Below the pieces are notes generated by a model. It saw nothing but the letters and a program-made list of their open reading frames with translations, did no database searches and was not told the DNA's origin. DNA of 14,886 nt from Candidatus Altarchaeota archaeon (GTDB taxonomy: Archaea > Altiarchaeota > Altiarchaeia > IMC4 > QMZM01), in contig WALD01000083.1 of the NCBI GenBank assembly GCA_015523055.1, forward strand, positions 1 through 14,886, written 5' to 3'. Position numbers and translations under genes: made by a program. Below, piece by piece: positions 9,133 to 14,886 of this stretch. Numbering within the stretch: the first letter of the stretch is position 1; each line of letters begins with the position of its first letter.

Positions 9133-9465
9133 AACCAAATGTGAAATCTCGTTTCACATACCATATCTATGTGTACTTAGCCAATTCTCACCGGTGAATT
9201 CAACAGTAGAATCTACCATCAAATTGACACTTCATCCACAATTACTGCGAACTGCACAATTAGAGCCTGATTCAGGAATAGGTAGTGTCAAGCAGGCTGA
9301 CAATTGTCTACTACCAGGGATATATTAGGTATTTCAGGTTTAAAAAGGCTCGCTCCTTCATTCTATTTAAGAAATTCCTGTGAATTCCGCAGAGGAATTC
9401 ACGGTACATCCCATCAATCTAATCAGGTTAGCCCGCACGGCTAATGAGGGTTATAATGTATTCTA
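9133..9465 (-). other. tRNA-23S spacer, 23S-proximal part (no gene seen)
   Basis: This non-coding stretch of 333 bp has no tRNA, no 5S and no convincing ORF. Its structure is a series of hairpins: tgtgaaa/tttcaca (9140-9158), ttgacact/agtgtcaa (9224-9231 with 9284-9291) enclosing the short cctga/tcagg hairpin (9266-9276), and a strong 9-11 bp hairpin around gtgaattcc/ggaattcac (9378-9404). These probably shape the pre-rRNA leader. No function can be assigned from sequence alone. Confidence 0.6.
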
Positions 9466-9549
9466 TGGGGTTGAACGACAGTGAAACTCCACAAAACTCG
9501 CCCCGGTGTGAACTGACGTGTCAGTTCAATGGACCCGTCGGGATTCGAA
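9466..9549 (-). repeat. 84-bp direct repeat, copy A (duplicated tRNA-Ala 3' end)
   Basis: Identical base for base to 9863-9946. On the - strand it starts with the last 20 nt of tRNA-Ala (T-loop through A73, here 9530-9549) and continues with the 64 nt that follow the tRNA, including the hairpin at 9509-9528. The tRNA fragment is cut inside the T-loop and cannot be functional. Identity stops sharply on both sides. Copy A also pairs with sequence next to it: gtgtgaactga (9507-9517) with tcagttcacac (9561-9571), and ggggttg (9467-9473) with caacccc (9584-9590). Confidence 0.97.
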
Positions 9550-9862
9550 GAACTGCTAAATCAGTTCACACTTTGGCGCACGTCAACCCCTTCGGGGTTG
9601 AGTGCACCTTAACTGCTCATACGTGGCTATATACCTCTACTTTATCAAACCAAATTTTAATGCCAACCATAACACTTGCAAACCCACCCCAATCATCAAT
9701 ATGTTCATCCAGTTTGAACAAAAAACCGATGTGTTTGTAAATCCGCATAATATCCAACCTAAACACCAGCTAGAATCAGAATGGATGGCGGATTTTTTGC
9801 TACAAAGTTCATAAATACTGTTAGAAACATGACATCACCCCCTATTTTGTCAGTGCGTTCAG
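9550..9862. other. 313-bp non-coding segment between the 84-bp repeats
   Basis: AT-rich sequence enclosed by the two identical repeats. It holds short hairpins (gaactg/cagttc at 9550-9567; caacccc-ttcg-ggggttg at about 9584-9600) and no credible gene. Together with one repeat it forms a 397-bp unit that recombination between the repeats could delete. It may be a relic of an integrated element or of an unequal crossover between rRNA spacers. Confidence 0.55.
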
Positions 9863-9946
9863 TGGGGTTGAACGACAGTGAAACTCCACAAAACTCGCCC
9901 CGGTGTGAACTGACGTGTCAGTTCAATGGACCCGTCGGGATTCGAA
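9863..9946 (-). repeat. 84-bp direct repeat, copy B (includes the true tRNA-Ala 3' end)
   Basis: Second exact copy, overlapping the intact tRNA-Ala by 20 nt (9927-9946). Immediately after the tRNA discriminator base it contains a hairpin with a 9-bp arm (9906-9925, tgaactgac/gtcagttca, 2-nt centre) that may guide 3' processing of the tRNA or release of the 23S precursor. Confidence 0.97.
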
Positions 9947-10080
9947 CCCGAGGCCTCCCGCGTTCTTGCTCCTTTACCCGCAGTTAAAGTGCGAGCCTAA
10001 AAATTTTCCGCCAACGTTTTTCGAGCGAAGCGAGAAAAGGGTTGCAAGGCGGACGATCTACCAGACTGATCTACGGGCCC
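9927..10080 (-). tRNA. tRNA-Ala(TGC) with an intron
   Basis: Alanine tRNA in the usual archaeal place between 16S and 23S. Acceptor GGGCCCG (complement at 10074-10080) pairs with CGGGTCC, the D arm is GATC...GATC, anticodon stem TCCGC pairs with GCGGG, loop CTTGCA carries anticodon TGC, the variable loop is AGGCC, and the T arm is TCGGG-TTCGAAT-CCCGA. Discriminator A73 is at 9927 and CCA is not encoded. Mature length is about 74 nt. An 80-nt intron (about 9963-10042) interrupts the anticodon loop at or next to 37/38. Anticodon UUGC can pair with intron GCAA, next to bulge-like AAC on each strand, and intron CCUUU pairs with AAAGG, so it is a BHB-type intron. The exact junction is uncertain by about one base, because position 38 reads C if the cut is strictly 37/38. 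Confidence 0.93.
9963..10042 (-). other. 80-nt BHB intron of tRNA-Ala
   Basis: The intron starts ACCCTTTTC and ends GGAGCAAGAA in RNA order. Besides the BHB pairing it has an internal hairpin with arms TTTTC and GAAAA around a TCGCTTCGC core. The stretch CTCGCTTCGC is the exact complement of a 10-mer in the 23S helix-89 intron (6300-6309). Boundaries carry about 1 nt of uncertainty. Confidence 0.85.
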
Positions 10081-10094
10081 CAACGGGTTGTCCC

Positions 10095-10125
10095 GGATTA
10101 CTGAAATTTAGCATCCAGTGCAGGG
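10095..10125 (-). other. 16S BHB processing stem, 3' arm
   Basis: Trailer RNA CCCTGCACTGG then ATGCTAAATTTCAGTAATCC, just after the 16S 3' end. It pairs with the leader arm at 11661-11690. The outer helix is UUUCAGUAAUCC with GGAUUACUGGAA (12 bp, one G.U), the central 4 bp are UGCU with GGCA, this strand bulges AAA and the leader strand bulges AUA, and the inner helix is CCCUGCACUGG with CCUAGUGUGGG. This is a near-canonical BHB for cutting out pre-16S. Confidence 0.85.
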
Positions 10126-10135
10126 TTTATATCTT

Positions 10136-11623
<1,488 letters not shown>

Positions 11624-11660
11624 TATCATATTGGTCACAAGTTTGTTTGGACAATAAGAG

Positions 11661-11690
11661 CCCACACTAGGTATTGCCTTCCAGTAATCC
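11661..11690 (-). other. 16S BHB processing stem, 5' arm
   Basis: Leader RNA GGATTACTGGAA-GGCA-ATA-CCTAGTGTGGG, 38 nt before the 16S 5' end. It pairs with the trailer arm at 10095-10125 to form two helices, a 4-bp centre and 3-nt bulges on opposite strands. One unpaired A in the trailer and one U in the leader make it slightly relaxed. Confidence 0.85.
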
Positions 11691-11740
11691 AACAAATCGA
11701 ACATACCTCAGCATGCTGTCATAAACAGGTTGTCATACCC

Positions 11741-11773
11741 ATTTATTATACTCATTCCATGTTTATATATCCC
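11741..11773 (-). promoter_or_regulatory. rRNA operon promoter (TATA box)
   Basis: On the - strand, GGCGGGATATATAAAC places a strong archaeal TATA box (TATATAAA, 11762-11769) about 140 nt before the 16S 5' end. A second TATA-like TATAATAAA follows at 11741-11749. Transcription should start about 25 nt downstream, near 11737 for the first box. The box sits only 20 bp beyond the stop of the upstream small gene on the same strand. Confidence 0.75.
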
Positions 11774-11792
11774 GCCTAGTGCCCATCTATCT

Positions 11793-12194
11793 TCACCCGG
11801 GACATACTGCTTCACAGCCTCGTAATGTTTCGTGTGGGCTCAGGATCACAAATCCGAAGAGCCCCCCTACCCAGGTGATGAGATACACAATCAGAAAAAC
11901 ACCCACTATGATTTTCAAGGTCGTGAGTATGTATCCCCTCACCTCTGATCTCCTATGGGCATTTCCATTTGCCAGAATCCACCTCCAGAGATGGATGATG
12001 AGGATAATTCCAAAATAAATACCAAAAACTATTGAGAATGTTTGCACGGTCTTACATGCCCTACAGGTTAGAAAACCGGGTTCCTTTACTTTTGGATTTA
12101 CCGAGTTAGTACCGGCAGATACAAGTGCAACAGGCTGCAGCATCAGGCACAGGAAAAATAAAAATAATAGCTTCTTCATCCTATAGGACAACAT
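11793..12194 (-). CDS. Small exported two-TM membrane protein, unrecognised family
   Basis: I do not recognise this protein. It is 133 aa from ATG at 12194, or 128 aa from ATG at 12179, which gives a classic signal peptide MKKLLFLFFLCLMLQPVALVSA with a likely cut before GTNS. The mature part has C44RAC47, a first membrane span at about 50-74, a basic loop GNAHRRSEVRG (77-87), a second span at about 89-118, and C127EAVC131 near the end. Both cysteine pairs would face outside, so disulfides are possible. Signal peptide plus two spans joined by a short positive loop is the layout of VirB2/TrbC-type pilins, but similarity beyond layout is not evident. It lies alone between the rRNA promoter and valS, on the rRNA strand. 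Start near a TATA-like CTTATATCC (about 12217-12225) suggests a leaderless mRNA. Confidence 0.75.
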   Translation of the reverse strand: MLSYRMKKLLFLFFLCLMLQPVALVSAGTNSVNPKVKEPGFLTCRACKTVQTFSIVFGIYFGIILIIHLWRWILANGNAHRRSEVRGYILTTLKIIVGVFLIVYLITWVGGLFGFVILSPHETLRGCEAVCPG

Positions 12195-12297
12195 TTTATG
12201 TAATGATCCATTGAGGGATATAAGAGATATGTTAGGGGATAGTTAAAAGTATAGTCTCCATATATAAAAAAAAGGGTATTTTTTATCAGGGAGGTGA
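12195..12297. promoter_or_regulatory. Divergent promoter region and valS Shine-Dalgarno sequence
   Basis: The valS side has TATA box TATATAAA (12261-12268), so transcription should start near 12290. GGAGGTGA (12290-12297) is a perfect 8-base match to the 16S tail TCACCTCC. The opposite side has CTTATATCC (- strand, about 12217-12225) in place for the small membrane protein gene. The Shine-Dalgarno sequence overlaps the first possible GTG (12294) and lies 29 nt before the in-frame ATG (12327), an odd spacing for either start. Confidence 0.6.
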
Positions 12298-14735
12298 ATA
12301 ATTCTGATTATTTATGCATTCACAAAATGGACAAGCGTTACAATCCAAAAAAGATAGAACCGAAGTGGCAGAAAAAATGGGATTCAGAGGGGGCTCATAG
12401 ATTCAATCCGGATTCGGACAAAGCGGTTTATTCCATTGATACGCCGCCGCCATTTACCTCTGGAACGCTGCATATGGGCCATATTTATAACCATGTCTGG
12501 ATTGACCTCGTTGCTCGATACAAAAGAATGAGGGGCTTTGAGGTATATCTTCCACAGGGTTTTGACTGTCATGGGCTTCCAACGGAACTGAGAGTAGAAA
12601 AAGAGATTGGAATCAAGAAGGAGGACAGGGACGAATTCCTGAAGGCGTGTCAGGAGTGGACCGAAACTGCAATCAAAAGGATGAAGAAACAGTTTGACGA
12701 GATCGGCTATTCCACTGACTGGAGATATACCTACAGAACCATGGACGATTCCTACAAGGCTCTGGTGCAGAATACCCTTCTGGATTTCTATGATAAAAAG
12801 ATGCTCTACCGGGAGAAGCATCCCGTCCTCTGGTGTACGAGATGTGAAACTGCACTGGCAAAGGCTGAGGTCGGTTATGTCGAAATATCAGGCAAACTCT
12901 ATTATATTGATCTGGAATGTGAAGGGCATAAGCTAACTATAGCGACAACAAGACCGGAGATGATGCCTGCTTGCGTTGCCGTGTTTGTCCATCCTCAGGA
13001 CGAGAGGTACAAGAAATTCGTTGGCAGGAAGGCAAAGCTGCCCCTATTCAACAGAGAGGTGCCAGTTCTTGAGGACGACGCAGTGGATATGGAATTCGGG
13101 ACAGGGGCAGTCTACCTTTGTACCTTTGGCGATGAGCAGGACATTGCATGGCAGAGGAAATATAATCTCCCGGTTATAGAAGTCATTGACAAGAAGGGCA
13201 ACATGAAAGAGGTGGCAGGGAAATATGCAGGGATGAGCTTGATGGATGCCCGAAAAAAAATATCAGAGGACCTCATAGAGTCCGGCCATATAAAAAAGGT
13301 TGAGAATCTGACTCATTCTGTTCTGTCCCATACAGAAAGGAATTCATGCAGGAATCCCATTGAATTATTGCCCCTGAAGCAGTGGTTTATCCGGATTAAG
13401 AAATTCAACCAGGACATAATTAATGCTGCGAAGGAGATGAACTGGTATCCGGGCTATATGCTGCAAAGACTGATAGACTGGACTGAATCCATGGACTGGG
13501 ACTGGATAATCTCCAGACAAAGAGTTTTTGGAACCCCTATTCCGTTCTGGGTCTGTGAGTGTGGGGAGATAATTCCCGCCAGTCGTGAAGAATTACCCAT
13601 TGATCCAAGAGGGACAAAAAGAACTTGTCCGTCCTGCGGAAGAGATGCCAGGGGTGTGGAAGACGTCTGCGACTGCTGGGTTGATTCATCCGTAACACCT
13701 CTGGTAATCTCAGGATGGAATTCAAAAAGGTCGGATAAACGGTTTAATGAGGAATTCTTTAAGAAAACGTATCCCTCGTCTCTAAGACCACAGGGTTATG
13801 AGATAATAAGAACATGGGCGTTCTATACGATTTTCAGGGATTTGATTCTCACCGGGAAGCGATGCTTTAAAGACATTCTGGTTAACGGCATGGTTGCAGG
13901 ACCCGACGGCAGGAAGATGTCCAAGTCGCTGGGGAATGTCATTGAACCCGAGGAGCCATTGAAGAGGTATTCAGCAGACACTATCCGGCAGTGGGCAGCC
14001 AACGGAACCCCTGGGGATGATTATCCCTTCTCATGGGAGGAATGTGAACATTCGCAGAGGTTCCTGACGAAGCTGTGGAACGTCAGCAGGTTCATTGAAA
14101 TGCAAAGCGACCGGCATTCCTTGAAGGGTTATGACCGCAAGGAGGGGAAGATGAGGGATGTTGATCTCTGGCTGCTGGCAAAACTACAGAGGCTGATAAA
14201 GGAATGCACAAGGAACATGGATTCCTACATCTTTAACATCCCTCTAGAGAAAATAAGGGGCTTTATCTGGCACGATTTAGCTGATAACTATCTGGAGATG
14301 GTTAAACATCGGCTCTACAAGCCTGACATTTATGGTGATGATTCAAGAAGGGCGGCACAATATGTCCTGCACCTTACATTGAAAACGGTTCTCAGCCTTC
14401 TGGCCCCCTTTACCCCCCACATCTGTGATGAGATCTGGGAGAGCCTGTTTGGTGACGGGCGTGCAACATCCTCGCAGTGGCCGGAAGTTAATAAAGAGCT
14501 GATTGATGAGGACGCCGAGGAGGTTGGCGACCTGCTGGTAGAGATCATAACAAGAATTCGCAGATATAAATCAGATAACAATCTCTCTCTTGGCAGTGAA
14601 TTGGAAAGGGTTAGAATTCTCCTGCCGAGGGAACTGATGCCGAGGGTTGAGCGGATAAAGGAGGACATCGTCGGTACAGGAAAGATAAAGAGGTTGGAGA
14701 TTGCCGAGGGATATGAATTAAAAATAGAATTCTAA
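12294..14735 (+). CDS. valS: Valyl-tRNA synthetase
   Basis: Class I aminoacyl-tRNA synthetase that charges tRNA-Val and edits mis-activated Thr. The HIGH motif is HMGH (60-63, within PPFTSGTLHMGHIYNHV) and the KMSKS loop is KMSKSLGN (541-548). The CP1 editing domain shows ATTRPEMMPACVAVFVHP and EFGTGAVYLCTFGDEQD. An archaeal-type zinc region has CECG, then CPSCG, followed by CWVDSSVTPL, the ValS-type signature. The anticodon-binding helical domain starts near DVDLWLLAKLQ and ends with PFTPHICDEIWE. The long frame opens at GTG 12294 (813 aa). The family N-terminus (MDKRYNPKKIEPKWQ) fits ATG at 12327 better, giving 802 aa. A downstream gene begins two bases after the stop. Confidence 0.96.
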   Translation: MNNSDYLCIHKMDKRYNPKKIEPKWQKKWDSEGAHRFNPDSDKAVYSIDTPPPFTSGTLHMGHIYNHVWIDLVARYKRMRGFEVYLPQGFDCHGLPTELRVEKEIGIKKEDRDEFLKACQEWTETAIKRMKKQFDEIGYSTDWRYTYRTMDDSYKALVQNTLLDFYDKKMLYREKHPVLWCTRCETALAKAEVGYVEISGKLYYIDLECEGHKLTIATTRPEMMPACVAVFVHPQDERYKKFVGRKAKLPLFNREVPVLEDDAVDMEFGTGAVYLCTFGDEQDIAWQRKYNLPVIEVIDKKGNMKEVAGKYAGMSLMDARKKISEDLIESGHIKKVENLTHSVLSHTERNSCRNPIELLPLKQWFIRIKKFNQDIINAAKEMNWYPGYMLQRLIDWTESMDWDWIISRQRVFGTPIPFWVCECGEIIPASREELPIDPRGTKRTCPSCGRDARGVEDVCDCWVDSSVTPLVISGWNSKRSDKRFNEEFFKKTYPSSLRPQGYEIIRTWAFYTIFRDLILTGKRCFKDILVNGMVAGPDGRKMSKSLGNVIEPEEPLKRYSADTIRQWAANGTPGDDYPFSWEECEHSQRFLTKLWNVSRFIEMQSDRHSLKGYDRKEGKMRDVDLWLLAKLQRLIKECTRNMDSYIFNIPLEKIRGFIWHDLADNYLEMVKHRLYKPDIYGDDSRRAAQYVLHLTLKTVLSLLAPFTPHICDEIWESLFGDGRATSSQWPEVNKELIDEDAEEVGDLLVEIITRIRRYKSDNNLSLGSELERVRILLPRELMPRVERIKEDIVGTGKIKRLEIAEGYELKIEF

Positions 14736-14737
14736 AA

Positions 14738-14886
14738 ATGCCTAAAAAAAGATTTGGAAACCAAACCGTGGATCAGATACTGAAACACTTGCTAAATCTT
14801 CTGGATTCGGGATTGAGGTATGACCTCTCAGTTGATCCGCTGAATGTTCACTTTATTATCAAAGAGGCTATGGGGAAAAAACATCG
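14738..14886 (+). CDS. Unrecognised gene, cut by the window end
   Basis: Begins ATGCCTAAAAAAAGATTTGG two bases after the valS stop and stays open for 49 codons to the window edge. The visible protein starts MPKKRFGNQTVDQILKHLLN and continues with a leucine-rich amphipathic stretch and SVDPLNVHFIIKEAMGKKH. No family can be named from this. Spacing suggests co-transcription with valS. Confidence 0.6.
   Translation, partial: MPKKRFGNQTVDQILKHLLNLLDSGLRYDLSVDPLNVHFIIKEAMGKKH

Noticed and set aside
9335..9350. TATA-like CTTTTTAAAC on the - strand as an internal promoter for 23S
   Set aside because: Isolated weak match with no upstream element; the main promoter before 16S explains the operon.
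9602..9814. 70- to 98-codon open frames in the tRNA-23S spacer
   Set aside because: They run into the repeat and tRNA or 23S leader, lack a ribosome-binding site, and show no recognisable protein features.
9466..9946. CRISPR array
   Set aside because: Only two repeats of 84 bp, one overlapping a tRNA, with a single 313-bp interval; no regular spacing.
10022..10075. tRNA-Ala read as a pseudogene because the anticodon arm is interrupted
   Set aside because: Acceptor, D, anticodon and T stems all pair once an 80-nt BHB-type intron is removed.

Overview
The window is archaeal chromosome. The evidence is a long archaeal-type FKBP isomerase, a diphthamide-synthesis protein, a GHMP-type (archaeal) shikimate kinase, an archaeal-style ValS, TATA boxes, BHB (bulge-helix-bulge) processing motifs, and a 16S-tRNA-Ala-23S rRNA operon with no 5S gene behind it. 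From remembered 16S and 23S signatures I would place it among euryarchaea related to Thermoplasmata (uncultured lineages included). That placement is inference and needs a tree.

Left arm (1-5794, + strand): FKBP-type isomerase, a Dph2-like protein that lacks its N-terminal domain, gatB, then the tightly packed trkH-aroK-yjbQ. The last three overlap at their stop and start codons, so they probably form one translationally coupled unit. These are housekeeping genes: proline isomerisation, translation fidelity and tRNA amidation, K+ uptake, aromatic amino-acid synthesis.

Centre (5834-11773, - strand): a complete rRNA operon read right to left. A strong TATA box (11762-11769) precedes a leader, 16S rRNA (10136-11623), tRNA-Ala(TGC) (9927-10080), an unusually long spacer and 23S rRNA (about 5850-9113). 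The operon carries three intervening sequences of two chemical kinds. They are an 80-nt tRNA-Ala intron, a 259-nt group I intron in 23S at the position equivalent to E. coli U1931, and a 149-nt insertion in the tip of 23S helix 89 with a textbook BHB motif. So this one 23S would need both self-splicing and the tRNA-splicing endonuclease/RtcB pathway to mature. The 16S is flanked by a BHB processing stem and the 23S by a bulged processing stem. The tRNA-23S spacer holds an exact 84-bp direct repeat that duplicates the 3' end of tRNA-Ala and encloses 313 bp with no gene, like the scar of an insertion or a duplication.

Right arm (11793-14886): a small secreted or membrane protein with two membrane segments (- strand, upstream of the rRNA promoter), a divergent promoter region, valS (+), and the first 49 codons of an unrecognised gene cut by the window end.

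The most interesting part is the intron-loaded rRNA operon: a group I intron and a BHB intron in the same archaeal 23S, plus the duplicated tRNA end in the spacer.
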